From Phycisphaerales bacterium (GTDB taxonomy: Bacteria; Planctomycetota; Phycisphaerae; Phycisphaerales; UBA1924), in contig JAJDDM010000080.1 in NCBI GenBank assembly GCA_029260315.1, positions 1 through 64,000 on the forward strand: a stretch of DNA of 64,000 nucleotides, written 5' to 3'. This document shows positions 42,970 through 52,010 of this stretch, piece by piece. The notes below the pieces were generated by a model. That model did not search any database, was not told where the DNA came from, and was given only the letters and a program-made list of their open reading frames with translations. Every line of letters starts with the position of its first letter. The stretch's first letter is position 1. Position numbers and translations under genes: made by a program.

Positions 42970-44250
42970 CTATCGAGCGTTCGGCTCGGGAATGACGGGT
43001 GCCCGCGCGTCTCGCGGGTCGGACTGCTCACCCACGGACACGCGCGACTCGACGTGTCCGTCGAACACATCGACCATGCCCGACGCCGTCTGCGCGATAT
43101 CGTACTTGGCAACCACGGCCAGGCGTCCGGCCTCGCCCATTGCCCGGCGACGATCGGCGTCCTGAGCGAGCGTACGGATCGCCTCGGCGAGGGAACCGAC
43201 CGATGACGCATGGACGAGCAGACCGCTCACGCCGTCCTCGACCAGCTCGTGCATCCCGCCGACTCGCGTGGCGATGACCGGCAGTCCGCACGCCATCGCC
43301 TCCATGAGCACGACCGGAACGCCCTCGTTGAAACTGCTGAGAACCATGGCGTCGGCGGCATCGAGATGACGGCGAATGTCGTCCTGGCTCACTGCGCCCT
43401 GGAACGTGACTCGATCCGCGATACCCAGCGATCCGGCCTTGCATTCCAGGTCCGCTCGCAAGCTGCCGTCTCCGATGACGTTCAGGCACCAATCGACACC
43501 CATCGCATCGAGCTGTGCGCACGACTCCAGCAGGATGTGCTGGCCCTTGATGGGATCCAGGCGTCCGATCGTCAGCAATCGGATTGGCCCCTGAGCATCG
43601 CGATCGGCCGGTCGGAACTGGCCTGTGTCGATGCCGCAGCGCACCACATGCAGCCGGTCCCAGTGGGTTGGGTCGGTCCAGGTCATCACCTGGGACCTGC
43701 AGAAGTCCGATATGCAGCGAACAAACAAGGCGTTCTCGGCCTTCTGTCTGAGGCGGATCGGCTCAACGTGGTAAAAATCCGAGGGACCATGCACCGTCAG
43801 GCTGTAGCTCAGGCGTGGGTTGTACCGGGTGGCGAGCAGGGCGATCGACGCGCCGTTGTTGGCCATATGCACATGGACGTGCCGGACACGCTCGTGGGCA
43901 AGCATCTGTGCGAGCCGGATCGCCTCGATCGCGTAGGCAAGGTGCCAGACCCTCGCCCCAAGCCCCGGGGGGCTGAGTCGCTGACCCGAGAGAATCGTCC
44001 GGATGGTGGCGAGTGGATTTGTCGCGAGTCCCCGCGCGATGGACCCGATCAGGCGCGCCCCGCCGTCGAGGACGTAGCGCGTTTCGCGTGCCGCCCGTGC
44101 GTGGGCGGAGCCGATCGTCCCGGTGCGACCCGGTCGGCGGATCGAGAACGTGATGACGTCGAGCCCCTGCGCCCGGACCTGCCGAACCTCGCGTTCGATG
44201 AATGTGTGCGAGAGGCTGGGATACTCGCTGTTGAGGTAGGCAATGGGCAT
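42970..44250 (-). CDS. GT4-type glycosyltransferase, paralogue of 39233 and 51998
   Basis: 426 residues from MPIAYLNSEYPS. It shares the opening YPSLSHTFIEREVRQVRAQG with the paralogues, and the donor domain carries LLTIGRLDPIKGQHILLE and LSSFNEGVPVVLMEAMACGLPVIATRVGG, the EX7E region of family 4. The start was chosen for alignment with the paralogues; an in-frame ATG nine codons upstream is possible. Confidence 0.87.
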   Translation of the reverse strand: MPIAYLNSEYPSLSHTFIEREVRQVRAQGLDVITFSIRRPGRTGTIGSAHARAARETRYVLDGGARLIGSIARGLATNPLATIRTILSGQRLSPPGLGARVWHLAYAIEAIRLAQMLAHERVRHVHVHMANNGASIALLATRYNPRLSYSLTVHGPSDFYHVEPIRLRQKAENALFVRCISDFCRSQVMTWTDPTHWDRLHVVRCGIDTGQFRPADRDAQGPIRLLTIGRLDPIKGQHILLESCAQLDAMGVDWCLNVIGDGSLRADLECKAGSLGIADRVTFQGAVSQDDIRRHLDAADAMVLSSFNEGVPVVLMEAMACGLPVIATRVGGMHELVEDGVSGLLVHASSVGSLAEAIRTLAQDADRRRAMGEAGRLAVVAKYDIAQTASGMVDVFDGHVESRVSVGEQSDPRDARAPVIPEPNAR

Positions 44251-44325
44251 CGAGTTCTCGCGCGGGGCCGGGGACAATAGGGGTGCATCGGGCGAGACCG
44301 CGAACCGGTTCAGGCGGTGGCGGGC

Positions 44326-45375
44326 CTATCGGACGCGATGAGGCTGCTCGATAGGTTCGCATGCCGCGCCGTGTTCCACGTTGCTGGCGGGTCGTCGTAA
44401 GTCCTTGCGCACCCATCGGAGCAGACCGATCGTCTGGGCGGGCTTTGCGAGCACGCAGAATGCCGCGTACAAGATCGCATGTTTGACCGGAACGCCGGTC
44501 CTGGCCTTGCGCCACGCGATGCGTAAGAGGATGCCTAGCACGGCCAGGATGGCCAGCCCGGTAAGCCCGAGCGACCAGGGAATCCACACGGCTGATACCG
44601 CGCCGGCGGCCGCGACGGTCGGTACCGCGACTGCCCAGAACAGGGCGCTCAAGATCGTGCGGCGCGGTGTGGGGTTGCGCCAGTTCGAGCGGGCGGCGAC
44701 CGCCGCGGCCCCGTATCCGCTGCGCACCGCTCTGGGCCACCATTGGGCGAAGCTTGTCATGGCGGCGTCGTGCGTCGCCATGGGCGCGTCGATGCGGACG
44801 ACTCGCCCGCCGAGCGACTTCAATCGGCGGCAGAGGTCCGGCTCCTCGCCGGCGACGAGCGAGGGGTCGAAGCCGCCCGCTTCGCGGAACGCTGGCGCGC
44901 GGCAGGCGAATATCCCGCCGCAATGCTCCGCCTCGCCCGGCGGAACAGCCCATTCCATGTCACACAGCCTGTTGTAAACCGATCGGTTCGGGTCATCCTC
45001 TCTCAGCACGCCAGCGAGAGCGTAGATCGACGGGTCGTCGGCCATGGTCTGGGCGGCAACGCCGAGCCACTCAGGATTGAGGACACAGTCCCCATCGACG
45101 AACTGGACGATCTCCAATGCCGGGAGTTCGCGTGTCAGAGCCTCAAAGCCCTCGTTGCGAGCACGGGCGGCGCTCAGTGGACGGCGGTCGTCGAGCTCAT
45201 GGACGCGTGTCAGGCGGTCTCGAGCGAGTTCGACGCTGCCATCGGTGGACGCCGAGTCTACATAGAGCGCTGGCACGCCACCCGCGCCGATGGCGTCCAG
45301 GCAGCGCCCGAGGCGGTCACCCTCGTTGCGTCCGATTACGACGACGCCGACGCTAGGTTTCCGGTCGCGGCTCAT
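44326..45375 (-). CDS. GT2-family glycosyltransferase with C-terminal membrane segments
   Basis: 349 residues. The GT-A domain shows VVVIGRNEGDRLGRCLDAI, YVDSASTDGSVELA, the QFVDGDCVLNPEWL acceptor of the DxD class, and AGEEPDLCRRLKSLG. Two or three hydrophobic helices follow at about 245-320. The resemblance is to membrane-bound succinoglycan-type EPS transferases. It is coupled to the gene at 45372 (ATGA). Confidence 0.87.
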   Translation of the reverse strand: MSRDRKPSVGVVVIGRNEGDRLGRCLDAIGAGGVPALYVDSASTDGSVELARDRLTRVHELDDRRPLSAARARNEGFEALTRELPALEIVQFVDGDCVLNPEWLGVAAQTMADDPSIYALAGVLREDDPNRSVYNRLCDMEWAVPPGEAEHCGGIFACRAPAFREAGGFDPSLVAGEEPDLCRRLKSLGGRVVRIDAPMATHDAAMTSFAQWWPRAVRSGYGAAAVAARSNWRNPTPRRTILSALFWAVAVPTVAAAGAVSAVWIPWSLGLTGLAILAVLGILLRIAWRKARTGVPVKHAILYAAFCVLAKPAQTIGLLRWVRKDLRRPASNVEHGAACEPIEQPHRVR

Positions 45376-46274
45376 GTGGCGGATCTCCTCGGAGGCGTGA
45401 TGAGCGGGCCTCGGAGGCGCATCTTAAGGACGCGTCGGGCGCCCGATCGGAAGACGGCTCGGGCGGTCAGGAGCACGAGTTCGCCGAGATCGGTCGCCAG
45501 CGCCCACGCCCAGCCGTGGTGCTTGCAGAGGTAATAGAACCTGCTGCGGAAGTAGTGCTCTGCGATGCAGCCGGAGTAGTGTTCGTCCCGCCGGTCTCTG
45601 GAGCTGTCCCCCTGTGCGTGCTGGGCGCGCGACTCCCCGACGGCCCAAACCTGATGGCCGGCGGCGCGGGCACGCTTGCAGAGATCGGTTTCCTCGAAGT
45701 AGAGGAAGAACCGCGGATCGAACCCGCCGAGTTCCTCGAAGACGCTGCGTCTGACCATCAGCGCCGCGCCGCTGACCCATGTGGTCTCAAACGGCGGCTC
45801 GTTCGGGGCGACGACCCGCTCGTGGTGATTTCGCGCGGGCGCGCCGATCGCGGCGCGGAGGATTCGTCCGGGCGTCGGGACGCGCCCGGCGTGCTGATAC
45901 TTGCCATCGGCGCTGTGGATGGCAGGGCCCGCGATCGCCGCGGCGGGGTGGGTGTCCATGTGATCGGCGAGGCGTTTGATCGCCGACGCGGTCATCAGCG
46001 CGTCGGGGTTGAGAAACAGAATGAGCGGCGCGTCTGCCATCGAAGCGCCCAGGTTGCATCCCCTCCCGAAGCCGACGTTGTCGCCACAGTGGACGATCCG
46101 GGCCCAGGAGCCGGCCTCGGCGAGCAGCTCGCGCGTTCGATCCGTGCTGTTGTTGTCGACGATGATGATCTCGGCGTCGCCTGCGTCCTGGACATTCCGG
46201 AGCGACCGGAGGGCATCGCCGATTGATCTCTCGGATTGATACGTTACGACGACGATGGCAACGCGGGGTGTCAC
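45372..46274 (-). CDS. GT2-family glycosyltransferase, WbbL-like rhamnosyltransferase
   Basis: 300 residues from a GTG coupled to the polymerase stop (GTGA). It has VAIVVVTYQSERSIGDALRSL, IIVDNNSTDRT, LFLNPDALM and GGFDPRFFLYFEETDLCKRARAAGH, the pattern of dTDP-L-rhamnose-dependent WbbL/RfbF transferases. This matches the rml operon in the same window, so rhamnosyl transfer is likely, though still an inference. Confidence 0.87.
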   Translation of the reverse strand: MTPRVAIVVVTYQSERSIGDALRSLRNVQDAGDAEIIIVDNNSTDRTRELLAEAGSWARIVHCGDNVGFGRGCNLGASMADAPLILFLNPDALMTASAIKRLADHMDTHPAAAIAGPAIHSADGKYQHAGRVPTPGRILRAAIGAPARNHHERVVAPNEPPFETTWVSGAALMVRRSVFEELGGFDPRFFLYFEETDLCKRARAAGHQVWAVGESRAQHAQGDSSRDRRDEHYSGCIAEHYFRSRFYYLCKHHGWAWALATDLGELVLLTARAVFRSGARRVLKMRLRGPLITPPRRSAT

Positions 46275-47632
46275 GCGGCACTCCCCTGTGGCGCCGGAGG
46301 CGTGCGGCGGCGGATAGGCTGGGGCGTGGGATTGGTCATGGCTCCACCAAGCGCACCCATCGCGAGCACCCAGAGCGGATTGAGCATCGCGTTGAGGAGG
46401 CTGTCGAGAGCGAACATCAGCGTGACCATTCCCAGTGCCAGGTACGGCGCGGCCTGCGCAGAGAAGAGCCGCCGCGCTGGGATGCGAGTCAACAAGAGCA
46501 ACGCCGGCGTCAGCATGATGATCGTGACAGCCCCCAAGCCGGCCAGTCCACGCTGGCCGAGCGTGATAATCCAGAATCCGTCAGTGACCGCTGCCTTGGC
46601 GCCGCTGGCGTTGGCGGCGCGCGATCGTCCCCAGCCTCCCCAGCCGAAAATCGGGCGTTCGAGCGCCCGCTCGGCGAGAATGTTCTCGGCGTCGAATCTG
46701 CTCTGTAATGAGGACGATCGAGCGGGGGCAACGGCTGCAACGGCATTTACGAGATGCTCCCCGTGCCACACGCCGGTCGTCCGCGCGCTCATGTAGAGGG
46801 GCGCGATCGCAAGTATCGCCAGCAATGGCAGCCGGAGCCGCGCCGCTCGGCAGGCCAGGAGCACCGTGAGAAACACGGCCAATAGAACGATCGCTCCCGC
46901 ACTCTTGCAGAGGACCGTCGTGACGAGCAGCGCGATTGCCGGAAGAGCCAGGGGCACGCCGAATATCTGCCGTTCGGCACGGGTCGCCCACATCCATGTG
47001 GCGAGCAAGGCCGCGGCGGCCATGAAGAGCGCGACCGCGAGGCCATGCTCCATGAACACCATGGGCCGCCATCCGCCGAATCGGCGAGTCTGGATGAACG
47101 CGTGCTGATGGTATCCATAGACATAGTGATGCAGGTTCGGACTCATCCGGATCTCCCAGAGGCAGAACGGGAGATAGATGAGCCCGCCGATTACGATGGT
47201 TAGGGCCAGGTCGCGGATCCCCGGAGCGTCGCCCAGATAGGCCCGCCCCAATAGCCAGGGCACGCCCCAAGTGATGGTTTGGTGGAGCACCGCGGACGCG
47301 CTGTCCCAGATGCCGAGGTTGTTTGAGAGGCTTGATGCCAGTGGGATCACACACCAAACGGCCATCGGGGCGTCGATCCACCGCGGGCGGAAGTTCGCGA
47401 GTCGCGAGGGCTCGATCAGGAGCACGCCGAGCAACGCGGAAGAGACAACGACCAGGTGCTTGGAGATATCGGGCATTGCCGCCACGGAGATGCTCGCCAC
47501 GGGAAGAAACAACCATCCGAGGAGGATGGCCGCGAGCATTCCCCGGCGGGCACCGAGCAGAACCACCAGCACGGGACCGGCGGCGAGCCAGCCAATGATC
47601 GCGATTGGTACGAGCGGGTTCAGCAAGCACAA
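46271..47632 (-). CDS. O-antigen ligase/polymerase-like membrane protein (Wzy-type)
   Basis: About 453 residues, with roughly eleven hydrophobic helices and one large extracytoplasmic loop (about residues 280-340, with WHGEHLVNAV and RFDAENILAERALERPIFGWGGWG). The latter, RPIFGWGGWG, is the segment conserved in the Wzy_C/O-antigen-ligase family. It should polymerise repeat units in the periplasm. The start is unclear: TTG at 47632, or TTG at 47626 with CACGGAG at better spacing. Confidence 0.82.
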   Translation of the reverse strand: MCLLNPLVPIAIIGWLAAGPVLVVLLGARRGMLAAILLGWLFLPVASISVAAMPDISKHLVVVSSALLGVLLIEPSRLANFRPRWIDAPMAVWCVIPLASSLSNNLGIWDSASAVLHQTITWGVPWLLGRAYLGDAPGIRDLALTIVIGGLIYLPFCLWEIRMSPNLHHYVYGYHQHAFIQTRRFGGWRPMVFMEHGLAVALFMAAAALLATWMWATRAERQIFGVPLALPAIALLVTTVLCKSAGAIVLLAVFLTVLLACRAARLRLPLLAILAIAPLYMSARTTGVWHGEHLVNAVAAVAPARSSSLQSRFDAENILAERALERPIFGWGGWGRSRAANASGAKAAVTDGFWIITLGQRGLAGLGAVTIIMLTPALLLLTRIPARRLFSAQAAPYLALGMVTLMFALDSLLNAMLNPLWVLAMGALGGAMTNPTPQPIRRRTPPAPQGSAA

Positions 47633-47662
47633 ACTCCGTGGTCGCTTGTCACCATCGGCCGA

Positions 47663-49162
47663 TTACCGGCGAATCTCTGAGCGTACCCGGACGATGACGA
47701 AGAGCGCGAGCAGGCCCGCGATGGTCGCGCCAGCGGCGATTCTGAGGGAGATCTGCGTGGGAGATGCCGCGAGGTTCGTGGCGATCGCCCGGTCAACCGC
47801 CCAGGCACCGCCCGCGAGGCTGCCGGCGGCGAAGGTGAACAGTAGGTCGTCGCGGATCAGCCAGACGCCGCTGCGGGCCAGCACGACAACGTTGGCGATA
47901 TGCCCGCTCAGTGCGCCGAGAGCGGTGCCTAGGATGAATCCTCCCAATGCGAGTGTGGGCGTTGCTCCCAGCCAATAGCCAACGAGAGCGAACACAATCG
48001 TACAGATGACACGGATCAGGCTGCTGAAGGCGAGGGCGCGGGTTCTTCCCATCGCCAGCAGCACCTTGTTGGCCGAGTCGTTGAGCATCAGGATCCAAGT
48101 GGTGCTGCATGTGAGCGGGGCGATCCACGCCGCGTCGTGGTACTCCGGCTTGTAGAGCAGCTCGAAGAACAGCGGCGAGGCGACGACGACGCACACGACC
48201 GCGAGCATCCCCGCCAGGAGGACCGGGCGGCGCATGCGCCAGACTCGCCCCGGGAGGTCGCCGCTCTGCTGGCGGACGGCCTCGCTGAGCGCGGGGAAGA
48301 GGACCGTGCCGATAAGGATTGACGAGAGTTCCAGGGGGATGTAGCTGACGGTTAGCGCGATCCCGTAGACGCCCAGAACCGAGAGCGTGTCCAGCTTTCC
48401 CAGCATGAGGCGATCGGCCTGCTGGCCAAAGAACGCGATCGCCGTGCCGATGAAGACCCAGACGCCGAAACGAGCCAGGGCCCGAGCGGCGGACTTGTCC
48501 CAGGTGAACCGATTGCGGACGCCGGGGAGATAGAGGTGGCTGAAGACCGTAAAGAACAGTGCGCCGACGAGAGACCCGGCGACTAGGGCCCACTCGTTGG
48601 CCAGCACGAGCATCGCGAAGGCGATCATCGTGCCGCGGGTGACAATGGCCCTGACCAGATCGAGGATCGCCCTGTGCTTCTCGCTGAGTGTCCGGTTGAG
48701 CGTGAAGTAGCTTGTGGAGTTGAAGCCGGCGATCAGCGCCGTGACGCCGATCGCTGGCAGGATGGCGACGAGAGCCGGCTCCTCGTAGAAGATTGCGATG
48801 GGCCCGGCGATGACCAGCGTTGCGAGGGCGAGGACCACGCCGCGGATGACCTGCATGGTCCAGGCCGTGTTGAGGAACGCGTCGTCGTCGCGTTCGTTCT
48901 GCACGATCGCCGGCCCGATGCCGACCTCGCTGAACATGTTGAGCCCGCGCATGACGGACTCGGCGAGGGCGACGATGCCGAACGCCGCGGGGGTGAGGAG
49001 CCAGGCGAGGACGACATTGGTGGCCAGGCGAACGAGCTTTGCGGTGGCCCAGACGCCGAATCGCCACGAGGAGGCGGTTAGCGCCTTTGTTCGGAGTGGT
49101 CGGGAATCGACCTCGCCGGCGCTGCTGTCGGCGGTCGAGATGGTGTTTTCTGGAGGGCTCAT
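47663..49162 (-). CDS. Oligosaccharide flippase (Wzx-like, MVF/MOP superfamily)
   Basis: 499 residues with about 12-14 membrane helices. The N-terminus after a polar lead reads WRFGVWATAKLVRLATNVVLAWLLTPAAFGIVALAES, the WzxC-type start, and GIGPAIVQNERDDDAFLNTAWTMQ follows. It should flip lipid-linked repeat units across the inner membrane. It is coupled to the transferase remnant (ATGA). Confidence 0.92.
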   Translation of the reverse strand: MSPPENTISTADSSAGEVDSRPLRTKALTASSWRFGVWATAKLVRLATNVVLAWLLTPAAFGIVALAESVMRGLNMFSEVGIGPAIVQNERDDDAFLNTAWTMQVIRGVVLALATLVIAGPIAIFYEEPALVAILPAIGVTALIAGFNSTSYFTLNRTLSEKHRAILDLVRAIVTRGTMIAFAMLVLANEWALVAGSLVGALFFTVFSHLYLPGVRNRFTWDKSAARALARFGVWVFIGTAIAFFGQQADRLMLGKLDTLSVLGVYGIALTVSYIPLELSSILIGTVLFPALSEAVRQQSGDLPGRVWRMRRPVLLAGMLAVVCVVVASPLFFELLYKPEYHDAAWIAPLTCSTTWILMLNDSANKVLLAMGRTRALAFSSLIRVICTIVFALVGYWLGATPTLALGGFILGTALGALSGHIANVVVLARSGVWLIRDDLLFTFAAGSLAGGAWAVDRAIATNLAASPTQISLRIAAGATIAGLLALFVIVRVRSEIRR

Positions 49163-49524
49163 CTCGCCTCCAGCACTCGCCGGTACTGTTCGACCGCGAA
49201 TCGGGACATCGCCTCGATGCTGAACTCGTCGATGGCGCGCCTGCGTGCCGCGGCCCCGAGCCGTTCGGCTCGATCAGAATCGCAGACCACGGATCGAAGC
49301 GCATTAGTCAGCGCTTCCTCGTCTTGGCTGGGGATGAGAACTCCGGTCACGCCGTCCTCGATCGCGAGGCCCGCCATCATCCGCTCCAGCAACGCGAGGC
49401 TGAGCCCCTCGGTGTGGCAGGTCTGCACCCCGATGTCCGCCTTGCGTAGGTATGGACTCGGGGCCGGCGCCCAGCCGGGCGAATCGAACACGTCCAGCAG
49501 GTCGAGACACGCGATGAGTTCCAT
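49159..49524 (-). pseudogene. Remnant of a GT4 glycosyltransferase (C-terminal part with internal deletion)
   Basis: 121 codons match only the donor-binding domain of family 4 enzymes: LRKADIGVQTCHTEGLSLALLERMMAGL, then directly IEDGVTGVLIPSQDEEALTNALRS. In the family about 12-15 residues (PVVATxVGGxPE...) stand between these parts, and here they are missing. The N-terminal acceptor domain is absent as well; the upstream gene ends 36 bases away. It is still coupled to wzx by ATGA, so it may persist only because it carries ribosomes to the flippase gene. Confidence 0.65.
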
Positions 49525-49560
49525 GGTCTGGTCATACCGTCCGTGGTCCGGCCGCTTCGT

Positions 49561-50688
49561 TCACGCGGCTTGCTCCGTGCTTGGGACCGCGCCGAACCGC
49601 TCGAGAAATGCGCGAAACTCACGGAGATACCCGTCGGTGCGCGGCCGCAGTGATCCGAAGAGTTGCGACTCCAATCGAGTCAGCTCATCGCGAAGGACAT
49701 TCTCACAAGTCGAATCGGTCTCGCGAAAGTCGATCGGACGCTCGTCCACGACGAGCACCGAGCTCTCGGCGGACCGCATCAGCGTGGTAATCTCCTCCAG
49801 GCGGTCGGGGCAAGGGCCGAGGCTCTCGAGGTACCAGAGGTAGTGGAGCCGCCACGCGACGCTGAACGGCTTGCGTGATCGGAATCGCAGGTGGGTGCTG
49901 CACAGGTTCTTGACGTGGCAGCACGCCGTCCCGTCAATCGTGCGGACCAGTGACCGCTGTGGCGTTTGCAACTGAATCCAGGCATATGGATCGAGCATCG
50001 TCGGGCGGCCTCTGATCGACACAACCTTGTGGAAGCAGTCGACCGGACGCCAGTTAGCCCGCAGCCACTGCACGTCGATGCCCAAGCACCAGGTGCCGAT
50101 CTGATTGTCCTCCTCGGTCAGGCCATCAAAGAAAGTATGCTCCAGCCCTGTGAAACGCAGGTCTCGGTCTCGCAGCGCTCGCACGATCTCCTGGAAGTAT
50201 CGCGGGACAATGGGGTACAGGTCGAAGTCGTGCAGGACCGCATAGCGCGTCCGGCACTGCTCGAGCGCCGTCACGGTGTTCATCGAGTTGAAGAACGTCG
50301 AGACATTGACCCGCTCGACCAGCCTTCCCGGGCGCTCGGGATAGAAATGAAACTCGAGCGGCAGTCCAGGGAACTGCGCGCCGACCGACGCGATCAGCCC
50401 CTCGCCCCCGGGCTTAGGCGTGCGGTCGAACACGACGATGATCCGATGCAGTCCATCCAGATCGCACCGCTCGATGAACCGCAGGTTTACCGCCAGCAGG
50501 TGGTGCAGGTCCCATGGCGTTCCCAGCACGATGCTCCACCCCGCCTCGGGCTTACGGAGCGGCGTGAACCGCAGCATCCGACCGAGAACGAGCTTGACGG
50601 CCTCGCGGGCGAAGCGGTGCCGCAGATACCGATGCCAGCCGTGCTTCTGGCGCCAGACGCCCGGGTTCTTGTCCTTCTTCGCGATCAT
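49561..50688 (-). CDS. Probable GT-A-type glycosyltransferase of unassigned family
   Basis: 375 residues without membrane helices. It has a glycosyltransferase-like central region YAVLHDFDLYPIVPRYFQEIVRAL, where the DFD could be a metal-binding DxD, and later FTGLEHTFFDGLTEEDNQIGTW. The N-terminus is Lys/Arg-rich. It is coupled to the GT4 gene at 50685 (ATGA). No named family was recognised; alternatives include a polysaccharide-modifying enzyme. Confidence 0.6.
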   Translation of the reverse strand: MIAKKDKNPGVWRQKHGWHRYLRHRFAREAVKLVLGRMLRFTPLRKPEAGWSIVLGTPWDLHHLLAVNLRFIERCDLDGLHRIIVVFDRTPKPGGEGLIASVGAQFPGLPLEFHFYPERPGRLVERVNVSTFFNSMNTVTALEQCRTRYAVLHDFDLYPIVPRYFQEIVRALRDRDLRFTGLEHTFFDGLTEEDNQIGTWCLGIDVQWLRANWRPVDCFHKVVSIRGRPTMLDPYAWIQLQTPQRSLVRTIDGTACCHVKNLCSTHLRFRSRKPFSVAWRLHYLWYLESLGPCPDRLEEITTLMRSAESSVLVVDERPIDFRETDSTCENVLRDELTRLESQLFGSLRPRTDGYLREFRAFLERFGAVPSTEQAA

Positions 50689-52010
50689 ATTCCCGTCACC
50701 GCCAAGGCGCATCGTTCGAATGACAGCGGCATCCCAAAATCGGGCTTCTCCCGCTCTCCGACCACCCAGCGATACACTTCGCCCACCATCGACGCCTTCG
50801 TATCCCAGGTAAAGAGGGTTCGGGCTCTATGCATCGCGGCCTCGCTCATGGGCTCGATCTGTGCCGGATTGTTCGCGAGCCGCGTCAGGGATTCTCGGAC
50901 GCGGGCGACGACCTGCTCGCGCGATCCCATGGGCAGGGCAAACCCGCATCTCTCATCCACGAGCTCACCCGGCCCACCATAGTCCAGCACCAATGGCACC
51001 ACCCCCATCGCCATGGCCTCCAGCACGACCGCGCCGCCAAACTCTCGCACGCTGGGAAACCCAAGGACGTGTGCGCGTGCCAAGTGTCCCTGAAGATCGG
51101 CGTGCTCGACCCAGCCGACAAGTCGCACGCCGGAGGCGATCCCTTCTCGGGCGACCATTGCCTCCAGCCGCCCCCGCTCGGGGCCGTCGCCGATGATGTC
51201 GATCTTGATGCGTCCCTCGCGGATCAGTAGCGAGGCTCCCTCGATGAGCATGTCGCAGCCCTTATAAGGGACCAGCCGCCCGACAAATGAGACACGGATC
51301 GGATCCTCCTGGGCGAGGGGCTGGCGCTGCGGCGGCGTGCCGAACCGCGCCGGGTCGATTGCGTTCTCGGGGATATACACGCACCGGTCATGGACCTTGG
51401 CATCCATCTGCTCGAAGGTCGCCCGAGACCCGATAATCAGCGCCGACGCGTGCCGGCGCATCGATCGGTATCCGGGCACGAGCTCGTACGCCTGGCGCAC
51501 ATAGCTGAGCCATTCGCGCTCGCGCCGGCGCTCACGATCGAAGCCCTTTGGCCAAGGCAATCCGCCATTGAGCGGTCCGACCACAAATGGCACGCCGGCC
51601 TTGGCGCAGCGAGCGGCGAGCGTGCTGGGCACCGTGGGGCTCAGCGGTGTCAGGCGATGGACCACGTCGTAATCGCCCTGACGAACGCGTGGCCCGAACT
51701 CCTTCCAAATACGCGATTCGAACGCCCGATACGGGATCCACCGCATGGCCATTGAGGTCGTCCAGCCGGTGCCGTCGCCTCGGCGGATGAGCTTCTCGAA
51801 CCGGTGGATCGGGCGAGCGATCCACTCGTTGTCGATGGTCGTGAACGACTCGGGATCGACGCCAGCGCGAAGGAGGGCCTCTCGGTTTCGCGGGTGCGTG
51901 ACCAAATGGGCATCGTGCTGGCGCGCAATCGCACGGGCGTGGGAGTATCCCTCCAGCGGCACGCTGACCCACTCGGGGTTTGCAGACTCGGCGATGATCA
52001 AGACGCGCAT
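50685..52010 (-). CDS. GT4-type glycosyltransferase
   Basis: 441 residues starting MRVLIIAESANPEW. The acceptor domain has DYDVVHRLTPLSPTVPS and FVVGPLNGGLPWP, a segment seen in some exopolysaccharide transferases. The donor domain has VSFVGRLVPYKGCDMLIEGA, then FPSVREFGGAVVLEAMAMGVVPLVLDYGGPGE. It overlaps the gene at 51998 by 13 bases. Sugar specificity unknown. Confidence 0.87.
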   Translation of the reverse strand: MRVLIIAESANPEWVSVPLEGYSHARAIARQHDAHLVTHPRNREALLRAGVDPESFTTIDNEWIARPIHRFEKLIRRGDGTGWTTSMAMRWIPYRAFESRIWKEFGPRVRQGDYDVVHRLTPLSPTVPSTLAARCAKAGVPFVVGPLNGGLPWPKGFDRERRREREWLSYVRQAYELVPGYRSMRRHASALIIGSRATFEQMDAKVHDRCVYIPENAIDPARFGTPPQRQPLAQEDPIRVSFVGRLVPYKGCDMLIEGASLLIREGRIKIDIIGDGPERGRLEAMVAREGIASGVRLVGWVEHADLQGHLARAHVLGFPSVREFGGAVVLEAMAMGVVPLVLDYGGPGELVDERCGFALPMGSREQVVARVRESLTRLANNPAQIEPMSEAAMHRARTLFTWDTKASMVGEVYRWVVGEREKPDFGMPLSFERCALAVTGI

